Source of the DNA: CAIQIA01 sp049317465
GTDB lineage: Bacteria; Cyanobacteriota; Cyanobacteriia; PCC-6307; Cyanobiaceae
NCBI GenBank assembly: GCA_049317465.1
Contig: JBMOIF010000013.1
Coordinates: 1-44,628, forward strand
Reading direction: 5' to 3'
DNA length: 44,628 nt
Both the position numbers and the translations under genes were made by a program. Below the pieces are notes generated by a model. It worked only from the letters and a program-made list of their open reading frames with translations, was not told the DNA's origin and did no database searches. Of this stretch, positions 36,686-44,628 are shown piece by piece; the first letter of the stretch is position 1; the number at the start of each line of letters is the position of its first letter.

Positions 36686-38236
36686 ATGGCCGACCGCGAC
36701 CTGCGCCACTTTCTCGAGCTGCTGGAGCGCCGCGGTCAGCTGCGGCGGATCACGGCGCCGGTGCATCCCGACCTGGAGGTGGCGGCCATCGCCGACCGGG
36801 TGCTGGCCTGCGGCGGACCGGCCCTGCTGTTCGAGAACGTGGTCGGCAGTGACCTGCCCCTGGCGGTGAACGTGCTCGGCACCGTTGAGCGGGTGGTGTG
36901 GGCGATGGGGCTCGAGCGGGCCGAAGAGCTTGAGGAGCTGGGGTCGCGGCTGGCGCTGCTGCAGCAGCCCCGCCCCCCCAAAGGTCTCCAGGAGACCGCC
37001 GCCATGGGGCGGGTGCTGTGGGACCTGGTGCGGGCCCGCCCCGACCGGGATCTGACGCCCCCATGCCAGCAGCGGGTGCTGCGGGGCGACGCGGTCAACC
37101 TCGACGCCCTGCCCCTGATCCGCCCCTGGCCCGGCGATGCCGGCCGGGTGATCACCCTGGGGCTGGTGATCACCCGCGATCCCGAGACCCGGGTGCCGAA
37201 TGTGGGGGTGTACCGGCTGCAGCAGCAGGATGCGCGCTCGATGAGCGTCCACTGGCTGAGCGTGCGCGGCGGTGCCCGCCACCTGCGCAAGGCGGCCGAA
37301 CGGGGTCAGCCCCTCGAGGTGGCGGTGGCCCTGGGGGTGCATCCGCTGCTGGTGATGGCCGCCGCCACCCCGATCCCGGTGCAGCTGAGCGAATGGCTGT
37401 TCGCCGGGCTCTACGCCGGCCGCGGCGTCCACCTGGCCCGCTGCCGCAGTGTCGACCTGGAGGTGCCGGCCCACAGCGAGATCGTGCTCGAAGGCACCAT
37501 CACGCCAGGGGAGACGGCCGCCGACGGTCCCTTCGGAGATCACATGGGCTTCTACGGCCTTGAGGAGCCGTCGCCCCTGGTGCGGTTCCACACCATCACC
37601 CAGCGGCGCAGCCCGGTGATGCTCACCACCTTCAGCGGCCGGCCCCCCAAGGAGGAGGCGATGCTGGCGATCGCGCTCAACCGCATCTACACGCCGATCC
37701 TGCGGCAGCAGGTGCCCGAGATCGTCGATTTCTTCCTACCGATGGAGGCGCTGAGCTACAAGCTGGCCGTGATCGCCATCGACAAGGCCTACCCGGGCCA
37801 GGCACGACGGGCGGCGATGGCCTTCTGGAGCGCCCTTCCCCAGTTCACCTACACCAAGTTCGTGGTGGTCGTCGACCGCAGCATCAACGTGCGTGATCCA
37901 CGCCAGGTGGTGTGGGCCATCGCCGCCTGCGTCGATCCGCAGCGTGACCTGTTCGTGCTGGACGACACCCCGTTCGACAGCCTCGACTTCGCCAGCGAGC
38001 GGCTGGGGCTGGGGGGACGCCTGGCCATCGATGCCACCACCAAGATCGGGCCCGAGAAGCGGCACGACTGGGGCGAACCGTTGGCGCGGGACGCCGCCCT
38101 CGAGCAGCGGGTGAGCGAGCGCTGGGCCGAGCTGGGCCTGGCCGACATCGGCGGTGAGGGGGCCGGCGCCGATCCGGCCCTGTTCGGTCTGCAGCTGGAG
38201 CACGTGCTCGAACGCCTCGCCACCCCCGGACGCTGA
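36686..38236 (+). CDS. ubiD: UbiD-family prenylated-FMN decarboxylase
   Basis: A 516-residue decarboxylase. RHFLELLERRGQLRRI and PALLFENVVGSDLPLAVNVLG at the N terminus, MSVHWLSVRGGARHLRKAAERG, EIVLEGTITPGET with GPFGDHMGFYG, and LRQQVPEIVDFFLP are UbiD hallmarks, including the Arg/Glu region that acts on the prFMN adduct. In cyanobacteria UbiD serves plastoquinone synthesis, decarboxylating the polyprenyl hydroxybenzoate, which connects it with the solanesyl diphosphate synthase in this window. The partner flavin prenyltransferase UbiX is not in the window. It overlaps the Rrf2 gene by one base. Confidence 0.93.
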   Translation: MADRDLRHFLELLERRGQLRRITAPVHPDLEVAAIADRVLACGGPALLFENVVGSDLPLAVNVLGTVERVVWAMGLERAEELEELGSRLALLQQPRPPKGLQETAAMGRVLWDLVRARPDRDLTPPCQQRVLRGDAVNLDALPLIRPWPGDAGRVITLGLVITRDPETRVPNVGVYRLQQQDARSMSVHWLSVRGGARHLRKAAERGQPLEVAVALGVHPLLVMAAATPIPVQLSEWLFAGLYAGRGVHLARCRSVDLEVPAHSEIVLEGTITPGETAADGPFGDHMGFYGLEEPSPLVRFHTITQRRSPVMLTTFSGRPPKEEAMLAIALNRIYTPILRQQVPEIVDFFLPMEALSYKLAVIAIDKAYPGQARRAAMAFWSALPQFTYTKFVVVVDRSINVRDPRQVVWAIAACVDPQRDLFVLDDTPFDSLDFASERLGLGGRLAIDATTKIGPEKRHDWGEPLARDAALEQRVSERWAELGLADIGGEGAGADPALFGLQLEHVLERLATPGR

Positions 38237-38691
38237 TGCTCACCCGGGCCGGCACCATCGCCCTGCGGGCCCTGGTCGAGCTGGCCCGCAGCCCCGGGGC
38301 GTCGCTGTCGGTGAACGAGCTGGCCCGACGGCAGGGGTTGCCGCAGCCGATGCTCGAACAGGTGGTGCTGCGCCTGCGGCGGGAGGGCCTGGTGGAGGCC
38401 CGCCGGGGTCGCCACGGCGGCTACCGGCTCGCCGCCCAGGCCGAAAGCCTGCCGCTGCAGCAGGTGCTGCAGGCGGTGGGGGGGCTGCGGCGGGCGGGGA
38501 TCAGCCCCGAACCGCCCGGCAGCGCCGGTCTGGAGGCTTCAGCGGGCCTGCGGGTGGAACGGCAGCTGCAGCGACGGCTCGACCGGTTGGTGCTGCAGGA
38601 GCTGCAGCAGCTCACCCTGGCGGAACTGCTCTACGACCAGCGCAGCTGGGAGGCCAGCCTCGGACCCGACGGCGGTCTGATGCTGGGCTGA
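38236..38691 (+). CDS. Rrf2-family regulator, cysteine-free
   Basis: A 151-residue winged-helix protein with TRAGTIALRALVELARSPG, SVNELARRQGLPQPMLEQVVLRLRREGLVEARRGRHGGYRLA, the recognisable Rrf2 helix-turn-helix and GGYRLA wing. Well-known Rrf2 proteins (IscR, NsrR) hold three cysteines for an Fe-S cluster; I see no cysteine at all here, so it should not sense Fe-S or NO by that means. It overlaps the ubiD stop by one base (TGATG), which suggests translational coupling. Regulated genes unknown. Confidence 0.88.
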   Translation: MLTRAGTIALRALVELARSPGASLSVNELARRQGLPQPMLEQVVLRLRREGLVEARRGRHGGYRLAAQAESLPLQQVLQAVGGLRRAGISPEPPGSAGLEASAGLRVERQLQRRLDRLVLQELQQLTLAELLYDQRSWEASLGPDGGLMLG

Positions 38692-38710
38692 GGCTGTCGG
38701 TCGCCGGCGC

Positions 38711-38720
38711 CCATAGGATC
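38711..38720 (+). promoter_or_regulatory. Candidate -10 region of aroA
   Basis: CCATAGGATC with TAGGAT at 38714-38719, 19 bases before the aroA ATG; the same ten bases precede glnN. No -35 match is evident. Confidence 0.35.
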
Positions 38721-38738
38721 GACCTTTTGCCGGCAGCG

Positions 38739-40049
38739 ATGGCCAGCCAGAGCATCCAGGGTGGTGGACGGCTGCAGGGCCGCGTGCGCGTGCCCGGCGA
38801 CAAGTCGATCTCCCATCGGGCGCTGCTGTTCGGCGCCATCGCCGAAGGCATCACCCGCATCGACGGGCTGCTGCCGGCCGAGGATCCCCTCAGCACCGCC
38901 GCCTGCCTGCGGGCCCTGGGGGTGCCGGTGTCGGCGATCGAGGCCGGCCAGCCGGTGACCGTCGAAGGGGTGGGCCTCGACGGCTTCCGCGAGCCGCTGC
39001 AGGTGCTCGACTGCGGCAATTCGGGCACCACCATGCGCCTGATGCTGGGGCTGCTGGCGGGTCGCGACGGGCGCCACTTTGTGCTCGACGGTGACGCCTC
39101 CCTGCGGCGCCGGCCCATGGGCCGCGTCACCCGGCCCCTGGCGACGATGGGCGCGGTGATCCACGGCCGCGAAGAGGGGAACAAGGCGCCGCTGGCGGTG
39201 CTGGGCCAGCCGCTGAAGGGGGCCGTGATCCGCACGCCGGTGGCGTCGGCCCAGGTCAAGAGTGCCCTGCTGCTGGCGGGGCTCACGGCCGAGGGGCCCA
39301 CGACGGTGATCGAGCCGGCCCTGTCGCGGGACCACAGCGAACGGATGCTGCGGGCCTTCGGCGCCGACCTCGAGAGCGATCCGGCCGCGGCGGAGGGGCC
39401 GACGGTGGTGCTGCGACCCGGCCGGCGGCTGCAGGGGCAGACGGTGGTGGTGCCGGGGGACATCAGCTCGGCGGCGTTCTGGCTGGTGGCGGCCCAGCTG
39501 GCCCCCGGCAGCGAGGTGGTGGTCGAGAACGTGGGGCTCAACCCCAGTCGCACCGGCATCCTCGATGTGCTGCAGGCGATGGGGGCGCGGGTCGAGGTGC
39601 TGGCCGAACGGGAGGTGGCGGGGGAACCGGTGGGAGACCTGCGGGCCTGGGCCGGTCCGCTGCAGGCCTTCAGCATCGGCGGCGAGCTGATTCCGCGACT
39701 GGTGGACGAGATCCCGGTGCTGGCGGTGGCGGCCCTGGCGGCCGAGGGCACGAGCGTGATCCGCGATGCGGCGGAACTGCGGGTGAAGGAGACCGACCGG
39801 CTGGCGGTGATGGCGCGGCAGCTGCGGCTGCTGGGGGCAACGGTGGAGGAGACCGACGACGGGCTGGTGATTCCTGGCAACCAGGCGCTGCGGGGGGCGG
39901 CGGTGGCGAGCGAGACCGACCACCGGGTGGCGATGAGCCTGGCGGTGGCGGCGCTGGTGGCGACCGGCAGCACCACCCTGGATGGCAGCGAGGCGGCGGC
40001 CGTGTCGTATCCAACGTTCTGGGATGACCTGGCCCGCCTCGGCGGCTGA
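38739..40049 (+). CDS. aroA: 3-phosphoshikimate 1-carboxyvinyltransferase (EPSP synthase)
   Basis: A 436-residue shikimate-pathway enzyme joining PEP to shikimate 3-phosphate in the route to aromatic amino acids, quinones and tocopherols. Markers are VPGDKSISHRALLFGA (Lys22 and Ser23), LDCGNSGTTMRLMLGLLAG, RPMGRVTRPLATMGA, SAQVKSALLLAGL, DEIPVLAVAA and LRVKETDRLAVMA; catalytic Asp and Glu are intact. Normal length. The ATG at 38739 gives a standard N terminus; the frame is open upstream across the Rrf2 gene and is not used. It overlaps the methyltransferase gene by 26 bases. Confidence 0.96.
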   Translation: MASQSIQGGGRLQGRVRVPGDKSISHRALLFGAIAEGITRIDGLLPAEDPLSTAACLRALGVPVSAIEAGQPVTVEGVGLDGFREPLQVLDCGNSGTTMRLMLGLLAGRDGRHFVLDGDASLRRRPMGRVTRPLATMGAVIHGREEGNKAPLAVLGQPLKGAVIRTPVASAQVKSALLLAGLTAEGPTTVIEPALSRDHSERMLRAFGADLESDPAAAEGPTVVLRPGRRLQGQTVVVPGDISSAAFWLVAAQLAPGSEVVVENVGLNPSRTGILDVLQAMGARVEVLAEREVAGEPVGDLRAWAGPLQAFSIGGELIPRLVDEIPVLAVAALAAEGTSVIRDAAELRVKETDRLAVMARQLRLLGATVEETDDGLVIPGNQALRGAAVASETDHRVAMSLAVAALVATGSTTLDGSEAAAVSYPTFWDDLARLGG

Positions 40050-40938
40050 GGCGCCGCTGTCGCCCCTGGCCAGCGGCGACGGCAGCTTCAGCCTGCACAG
40101 CGCCGCCTTCGGTGAGGCCTTCCACAGCCCCCGCGGAGCCGTGCGCGAGGCCTTCGAGACGTTCGTGCTCCCCTCGGCCCTGGACCGCTTCAGGGCCGGC
40201 GACGAGCTGCGGGTGGTGGAGCTGTGCGTCGGCACCGGCACCAACACCCTGGCGCTGCTGCAGGCCTGCGCCGAACGGGACCTGCGCCTGCAGTGGTGGG
40301 GCCTGGAGCTCGACCCCCGCCCGCTGCAGCTGGCCCTGGCCAGCCCCGCCTTCGGCCGTCCCTGGGACGGGACCCTGCTGCGGCAGCTGCAGACCCTGGC
40401 CGCCAGCGACCGGCTGCTGTGGGGTGACGCCCGCCGGCGCCTCGTCGACGGACTGCCGGCCGGGCTGCGGAGCCGCACCCACCTGGTGTGGCACGACGCC
40501 TTCTCACCCCGGCGCTGCCCGCAGCTGTGGAGCCAGGAGCTGCTGCTGCAGCTGGTGGCCCTGCTGGCCCCGGAGGGGCGGCTGGTGACCTACTGCGCAG
40601 CGGCGGCGGTGCGGGCCTGCCTGCAGCGGGCGGGCCTGCAGCTGGCCAGCATCCGCGCCGACGGCAGCGGCCCGGCGGGGGCGTGGTGCCATGGCACCGT
40701 GGCAAGCCCCGGCCCCCTGCCGGCGGAGGACAGCCTGCGGCCCCTGGGGCCGATGGAGCTGGAGCACCTGGCCAGCCGCGCCGGCGAGCCCTACCGCGAT
40801 CCCGGCGGCGACGCCGACGGGGCCACGATTCTGGCGGCGCGGGAGCAGGCCCAGCGGCAGCATTCCGGCCCCAGCACCGGCAGCTGGCGGCGGCGCTGGG
40901 GCGTGGGGGCTGCGGGCGACACGGCAGCCCCCCAGTAG
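40024..40938 (+). CDS. MnmC-like SAM-dependent methyltransferase (tRNA wobble-uridine type)
   Basis: A 304-residue methyltransferase resembling the methyltransferase half of MnmC, which finishes mnm5s2U34 in tRNA. GDGSFSLHSAAFGEAFHSPRGAVREAFE is the family start, VVELCVGTGTNTLALL is the SAM-binding motif I, THLVWHDAFSPRRCPQLW carries the acidic residue of motif post-II, and LVTYCAAAAVRACLQRAG follows. It lacks the FAD-oxidase half of the fused bacterial MnmC. Start ATG 40024 overlaps aroA. The last 30 residues (GSWRRRWGVG) form a basic tail. Substrate inferred by family only. Confidence 0.85.
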   Translation: MTWPASAAEAPLSPLASGDGSFSLHSAAFGEAFHSPRGAVREAFETFVLPSALDRFRAGDELRVVELCVGTGTNTLALLQACAERDLRLQWWGLELDPRPLQLALASPAFGRPWDGTLLRQLQTLAASDRLLWGDARRRLVDGLPAGLRSRTHLVWHDAFSPRRCPQLWSQELLLQLVALLAPEGRLVTYCAAAAVRACLQRAGLQLASIRADGSGPAGAWCHGTVASPGPLPAEDSLRPLGPMELEHLASRAGEPYRDPGGDADGATILAAREQAQRQHSGPSTGSWRRRWGVGAAGDTAAPQ

Positions 40939-40963
40939 ATTCCCGGCCAATCGAACCGCCACC

Positions 40964-42325
40964 ATGCTTGCCGTCGCCGTGCTTGCCGCCGGGAAGGGCA
41001 CCCGCATGAAAAGCGCGTTGCCCAAGGTGCTGCAGCCCCTGGCCGGGGCGACGCTGGTGGAGCGGGTGCTGGCGGCCACGGCGGGCCTGGCGCCTGATCG
41101 CACGCTGCTGATCGTCGGCCACCAGGCCGAGCGGGTGCAGCAGACCCTGGGCGACCATCCCAGTGCCCCGCAGTTCGTGCTGCAGCAGCCGCAGAACGGC
41201 ACGGGTCATGCGGTGCAGCAGCTGCTCGACCCCCTCGGCAGCTTCGAGGGTGACCTGCTGGTGCTCAACGGTGATGTGCCGCTGCTGCGGGAGAGCACCC
41301 TGGCGAGCCTGCTGGAGAAGCACCGCACCAGCGGCCGGGCGGTGACGCTGCTCACCGCCCACCTCGACGACCCCAGCGGTTACGGGCGGGTCTTCTGCGA
41401 TGGCGACGGGCGGGTGCAGCAGATCGTGGAACACCGCGACTGCACGCCGGAGCAGCGCCAAAACACCCTGATCAATGCCGGCATCTACTGCTTCCACTGG
41501 CCGCGGCTGAAGCAGGTGCTGCCGCTGTTGCGCAGCGACAACGACCAGGGCGAGCTGTACCTCACCGACACGGTGGAGCTGCTCGCCGATGCCGGCCACC
41601 GGGTGGTCGATGACCTGGCCGAGATCATGGGGATCAACGACCGCCAGCAGCTGGCGGCCTGCGAGGGGCTGCTGCAGGAGCGGCTGCGGCGCCACTGGAT
41701 GGCCCAGGGGGTGACCTTCGTCGACCCGGCAAGCTGCACCCTCTCGGAAGACACCAGCTTCGGCCGTGATGTGGTGGTGGAACCGCAGACCCACTTCCGG
41801 GGGGCGTGCAGCATCGGCGACGATTGCCGCCTGGGGCCGGGGAGCGTGATCAGCGACAGCCAGCTGGGCAACGACGTGCAGGTGGTGCTGTCGCTGCTGA
41901 ACGGGGCCCGCCTGGCCGCTGGCTGCCGGGTGGGCCCCTACGCCCACCTGCGCCCCGAGGCCGAGCTGGGCGAAGCGGTGCGGATCGGCAACTTCGTCGA
42001 AGTCAAGAAGAGCCGCATCGGCGCCGACACCAAGATCAACCACCTCAGCTATGTGGGGGATGCCGACTTCGGACGCAATGTGAATGTGGGGGCGGGCACG
42101 GTCACCGCCAACTACGACGGGGTGAACAAGCACCGCACCGTGATCGGCGACGACAGCAAGACCGGCGCCAACAGCGTGCTGGTGGCACCGATCACCCTGG
42201 GCCGTGGCGTGACGGTGGGCGCCGGCTCGGCCCTCACAAAGAATGTGCCCGATGGCGCCCTGGCCCTGGGCCGGGCACGCCAGACCGTGATCGAGAACTG
42301 GGCAGGGCCCAGGCCCCAGGGATGA
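40964..42325 (+). CDS. glmU: Bifunctional N-acetylglucosamine-1-phosphate uridyltransferase / glucosamine-1-phosphate acetyltransferase
   Basis: A 453-residue enzyme making UDP-N-acetylglucosamine for peptidoglycan and lipopolysaccharide. The N-terminal uridyltransferase begins AVLAAGKGTRMKSALPKVL (the GxGTRM nucleotide loop, Lys for the substrate), with LVLNGDVPLL (metal-binding Asp) and NAGIYCF. A left-handed beta-helix follows from about residue 250 (repeats such as FGRDVVVEPQTHF, VSIGDDCRLGPGS-type), and GTVTANYDGVNKHRTVIGD holds the acetyltransferase site. The ATG at 40964 gives the standard start; the open frame before it lies within the previous gene. A TAGATT box (40936-40941) ends that gene and could be a -10. 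Confidence 0.97.
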   Translation: MLAVAVLAAGKGTRMKSALPKVLQPLAGATLVERVLAATAGLAPDRTLLIVGHQAERVQQTLGDHPSAPQFVLQQPQNGTGHAVQQLLDPLGSFEGDLLVLNGDVPLLRESTLASLLEKHRTSGRAVTLLTAHLDDPSGYGRVFCDGDGRVQQIVEHRDCTPEQRQNTLINAGIYCFHWPRLKQVLPLLRSDNDQGELYLTDTVELLADAGHRVVDDLAEIMGINDRQQLAACEGLLQERLRRHWMAQGVTFVDPASCTLSEDTSFGRDVVVEPQTHFRGACSIGDDCRLGPGSVISDSQLGNDVQVVLSLLNGARLAAGCRVGPYAHLRPEAELGEAVRIGNFVEVKKSRIGADTKINHLSYVGDADFGRNVNVGAGTVTANYDGVNKHRTVIGDDSKTGANSVLVAPITLGRGVTVGAGSALTKNVPDGALALGRARQTVIENWAGPRPQG

Positions 42326-42582
42326 GCGAACCGGGGCCGCCGCTGCTGGATGCGCTCGATCACCTCTGCCATCAGGTGGAGGCTGACCCTGAGCTGGGGC
42401 GGCTGTTCTACGACGCCACAACCCCCGAGCAGATGGTCTCACTGGCGGTGCAGACGGGCATCCTGATCGAGGCCGATGATTTCCGGGCCCTGCTGCGCAG
42501 CGGCAGCACCGAGTTCTGGCTGGTGGGCGGCGACGACAACCACCATCCCATCGCCCACCTCAAGGCGGTGTTCGGGGTCTGA
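42322..42582 (+). CDS. Nif11-like small protein
   Basis: An 86-residue protein. LDALDHLCHQVEADPELGRLFYDATTPEQMVSLAVQTGILIEADDFRALL matches the Nif11 helical pattern (helix, EDPELxxxL, PExxVxLAxxxGxxIxxxDF), and the tail SGSTEFWLVGGDDNHHPIAHL has no Gly-Gly leader cleavage site, so it is not an obvious RiPP precursor. Its ATG overlaps the glmU stop (ATGA). No nitrogenase or RiPP maturation genes are nearby. It is possibly a paralogue of the gene at 31721-31999 at the level of fold. Confidence 0.78.
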   Translation: MSEPGPPLLDALDHLCHQVEADPELGRLFYDATTPEQMVSLAVQTGILIEADDFRALLRSGSTEFWLVGGDDNHHPIAHLKAVFGV

Positions 42583-42589
42583 ACGGTCC

Positions 42590-42606
42590 GGTCAGAACCG
42601 CTGACC
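42590..42606 (+). other. Small hairpin between the Nif11-like gene and the amidohydrolase
   Basis: GGTCAG (42590-42595) pairs with CTGACC (42601-42606) around a five-base loop. No T-run follows, so it is not a convincing terminator; it could be a pause site or operator in the 68-base gap. Confidence 0.3.
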
Positions 42607-42650
42607 AGAGCCTTGATCACCGCTAAACAGGGGCACGGAATTCAGGTTCG

Positions 42651-44628
42651 ATGGCCCCTTCGGCTTCTCGTTTTCCCTCCCTGGCTGCGACGCTGCTGGC
42701 CGCCACCCTCCTGAGCGGCGGGGTGGGGGTGACAAGCCCGGCCAGCGCTGAGCGTGCGGCCACCCTCTACGCCGGTGGTCCGATCCTCACCATGGCCGGG
42801 CCGCAGCCCCGCTACGCGGAGGCCCTGGTGGAGCGCGACGGCCGCATCGTCTATGTGGGGCCACTGGCCGGGGCGATCCGCGCCGCTGGCGCTGGTGCGC
42901 AGCGGGTCAACCTGGCCGGCCGAACCCTGCTTCCCGGATTCATCGATGCCCACGGCCACCTGCCCGACTACGTGGCGACCTGGGGCCGGCCCGACCTCAG
43001 CCCCCCACCGGTGGGCACCACCCGCCGCATCGCCGACATCCAGGCCACGGTCCGCCGGTACCTGGCCAGCCATCCGGCACCGGCCGGCCAGCTGCAGTTC
43101 TTCATGGGCTACGACGACAGCCTGCTGGACGAGAAGCGCCACCCCACCCGCGCCGACCTCGATGCGGTGAGCGCCACGGTGCCGATCCTGCTGATGCATG
43201 CCTCCGGCCACCTGGTGGTGGCCAACAGCCCCGCATTGGCCCTGGTGAAGATCAGCAAGGCCACCCCGGACCCCGCCGGTGGCCACATCCAGCGGGATCC
43301 GGCCACGGGCGAGCCCAATGGGGTGCTGGAGGAAACGGCCGGCCTGCCCTTCATGGCCCTGATCCCCCAGCCCGACCTGGCCGAGAAGCTGCGCCGCTTC
43401 GATCAGGTGCAGAAATGGTGGGCCAGCTACGGCATCACCACCGCCCAGGACGGCCTCAGCAACGGCAGCAACATCACCCTGCTGCGGGAGGCGGGCCGCC
43501 AGGGGCGGTTGATCCTCGATGTGGTGAGTTATCCCTTCTACCGGGTGCTGGGCGACCTGGCCAGCCTCGATCAGCGGGCCAAGGGCGTGGAGATCGTCAC
43601 CCCCGGCAGCGATCCCCGGGCCGCCGGTGCGGCGGCTGCCCCCGCCCCGATCACCTCGATGCAGTCGAACGCCGGTCGGGAATTTGCCAGCGGCGCTGCA
43701 CCGACGGCGGCGCCCCCAGCCGATGGAGCCGGCACGGCCGCGCGGCTCAAGGTGGGCCTCTATGAAAACCACCTCAAGATCGGCGGCATCAAGCTCACCG
43801 GCGATGGCTCACCCCAGGGCAAAACCGCCTACATGAGCCAGCCCTACACCTCGCCCCCAGCGGGCCAGAAGGCCGATTACCGCGCCTACCCGGTGATGAA
43901 CCAGCAGGAGGTGAGCGATTGGGTGGCCTTCGGCTACCGCAACAACATCCAGATCATCACCCACACCAATGGCGATGCCGCCCTCGACCAGTTCCTGGTG
44001 GCGGTGCAGCAGGCCCGCGCCAGCTATGGCGCCAAGGATCTGCGGCCGGTGGCGATCCACGCCCAGCTGGCCCGCCACGACCAGGTGGACCGCATCAAGG
44101 AGCTGGGCATCGTGCCGAGCTTCTTCACCGCCCACACCTTCTTCTGGGGCGACTGGCACCGCCAGAGCTTCGGCGAGCAGCGGGCGGCGGGGATCAGTCC
44201 CACGGGCTATGCCTACGGCAAGGGCGTGATCTTCACCAACCACAACGATGCGCCGGTGGTGCCCCCCGACATGCTGCGCCTGGCCCAGACGGCCGTGGTG
44301 CGCACCACCCGCAGCGGCTTTGTGCTCGGCCCGAACGAGCGGGTGTCGCCCTATGTGGCGCTCAAGGCCATGACCGACTGGGCGGCCTACCAGTATTTCG
44401 AAGAAAAGAACAAGGGCACCCTCGAACCCGGAAAACTCGCCGACCTGGTGATCCTGGAGCGCGACCCACTCAAGGGCGATCCCAGCATCTTGAGCACCAT
44501 CAAAGTGGTGGAAACGATCAAGGAAGGACGGCCGATCTTCCGGCTGGGGGTGGACCGGATCGATGCCGCAGCGGCCCAGGCCGCCAGCCGCGTGGCCGCC
44601 ACTCCTGAGCTGGCGGAGCAGCGGATTC
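42651..44628 (+). CDS. YtcJ-type amidohydrolase with signal peptide, 3' end cut off
   Basis: At least 659 residues, running off the right edge. Residues 1-33 are a signal peptide (LAATLLAATLLSGGVGVTS, ending ASA), so it is exported. The amidohydrolase_3/YtcJ family pattern is present: LPGFIDAHGHLPDY (HxH metal site), HASGHLVVANS, GGIKLTGDGSPQGKTAYMSQPY (Lys/Asp), IITHTNGDAALDQFL and VAIHAQLARHDQVDR (metal-binding His residues), FTNHNDAPVVPP (catalytic Asp) and LEPGKLADLVILERDPL near the C-terminal beta sandwich. Between about residues 321 and 365 an Ala/Pro-rich insert breaks the usual barrel. Substrate unknown; exported amidohydrolases of this type are not characterised in cyanobacteria. Confidence 0.9.
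   Translation, partial: MAPSASRFPSLAATLLAATLLSGGVGVTSPASAERAATLYAGGPILTMAGPQPRYAEALVERDGRIVYVGPLAGAIRAAGAGAQRVNLAGRTLLPGFIDAHGHLPDYVATWGRPDLSPPPVGTTRRIADIQATVRRYLASHPAPAGQLQFFMGYDDSLLDEKRHPTRADLDAVSATVPILLMHASGHLVVANSPALALVKISKATPDPAGGHIQRDPATGEPNGVLEETAGLPFMALIPQPDLAEKLRRFDQVQKWWASYGITTAQDGLSNGSNITLLREAGRQGRLILDVVSYPFYRVLGDLASLDQRAKGVEIVTPGSDPRAAGAAAAPAPITSMQSNAGREFASGAAPTAAPPADGAGTAARLKVGLYENHLKIGGIKLTGDGSPQGKTAYMSQPYTSPPAGQKADYRAYPVMNQQEVSDWVAFGYRNNIQIITHTNGDAALDQFLVAVQQARASYGAKDLRPVAIHAQLARHDQVDRIKELGIVPSFFTAHTFFWGDWHRQSFGEQRAAGISPTGYAYGKGVIFTNHNDAPVVPPDMLRLAQTAVVRTTRSGFVLGPNERVSPYVALKAMTDWAAYQYFEEKNKGTLEPGKLADLVILERDPLKGDPSILSTIKVVETIKEGRPIFRLGVDRIDAAAAQAASRVAATPELAEQRI

Noticed and set aside
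40190..42442. Minus-strand open frame of 750 codons opposite glmU and the methyltransferase.
   Set aside because: Composition is typical of an antisense frame; GlmU motifs on the plus strand are complete.

Overview
The window is GC-rich DNA from a cyanobacterium, most probably a picocyanobacterium of the Synechococcus/Cyanobium type. The evidence is gene content: a one-helix high-light-inducible protein, a pheophorbide-a-oxygenase-like Rieske protein, a plastid-lipid-associated (PAP/fibrillin) protein, solanesyl diphosphate synthase with UbiD (plastoquinone route), type III glutamine synthetase, a SepF-like protein and the diaphorase-linked bidirectional Hox hydrogenase. The genus is an inference. 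The window is packed: no gene-free stretch exceeds about 235 bases, many neighbours overlap by 1-4 bases (ATGA/GTGA), and several convergent pairs overlap by 56-65 bases. I saw no tRNA, rRNA, CRISPR array or insertion sequence.

Layout. 1-2860: end of a histone-deacetylase-like hydrolase, a glyoxalase-fold protein, Hsp20, a high-light protein with an HLR1-like box, a DUF2256 zinc-ribbon protein and an outer-membrane barrel protein. 2863-7362: a sulfatase, its formylglycine-generating enzyme and an AraC regulator on the minus strand, with a second, paralogous AraC regulator divergent to them. 7298-8966: three membrane proteins (BASS-type transporter, DUF202, DUF1622). 9047-19777: a 13-gene minus-strand array, hoxE-F-U-Y-H, hoxW, hypA-B-F-C-D-E, carrying the whole bidirectional [NiFe]-hydrogenase and the usual six Hyp maturation factors plus the protease. 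19865-24490: short-chain dehydrogenase, small hypotheticals, a DCC-family thiol protein, two tandem crcB fluoride-channel genes, and a TIGR03032-like protein preceded by a 34-residue protein with a strong Shine-Dalgarno.

24498-28004: PAP/fibrillin, a small paralogous protein, the Rieske oxygenase coupled to an MscS-type channel, a cysteine-rich small protein and a short SepF-like protein. 28165-31999: glnN, a small protein, a nitroreductase, the second copy of the small paralogue and a possible Nif11-like protein. 32002-36632 (minus): comB, a nitrilase-family amidase, N-acetylmuramoyl-alanine amidase, glutamate racemase and solanesyl diphosphate synthase. 36686-44628 (plus): ubiD, an Rrf2-type regulator, aroA, an MnmC-like methyltransferase, glmU, a Nif11-like protein and the beginning of a YtcJ-type amidohydrolase that runs off the window.

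How it fits together. In the hydrogenase array, HoxEFU exchanges electrons with NAD(P)H, ferredoxin or flavodoxin, HoxYH carries the [NiFe] site, HypE/F and HypC/D make and deliver Fe(CN)2CO, HypA/B insert nickel and HoxW trims HoxH, so one locus appears self-sufficient. The sulfatase carries the cysteine that its neighbour FGE would oxidise to formylglycine, making that pair a functional unit under likely AraC control. Solanesyl diphosphate synthase and UbiD both serve plastoquinone; glutamate racemase, amidase and GlmU serve the cell wall. Gene order and motifs are read directly from the sequence; functions rest on family knowledge; regulation is inferred.
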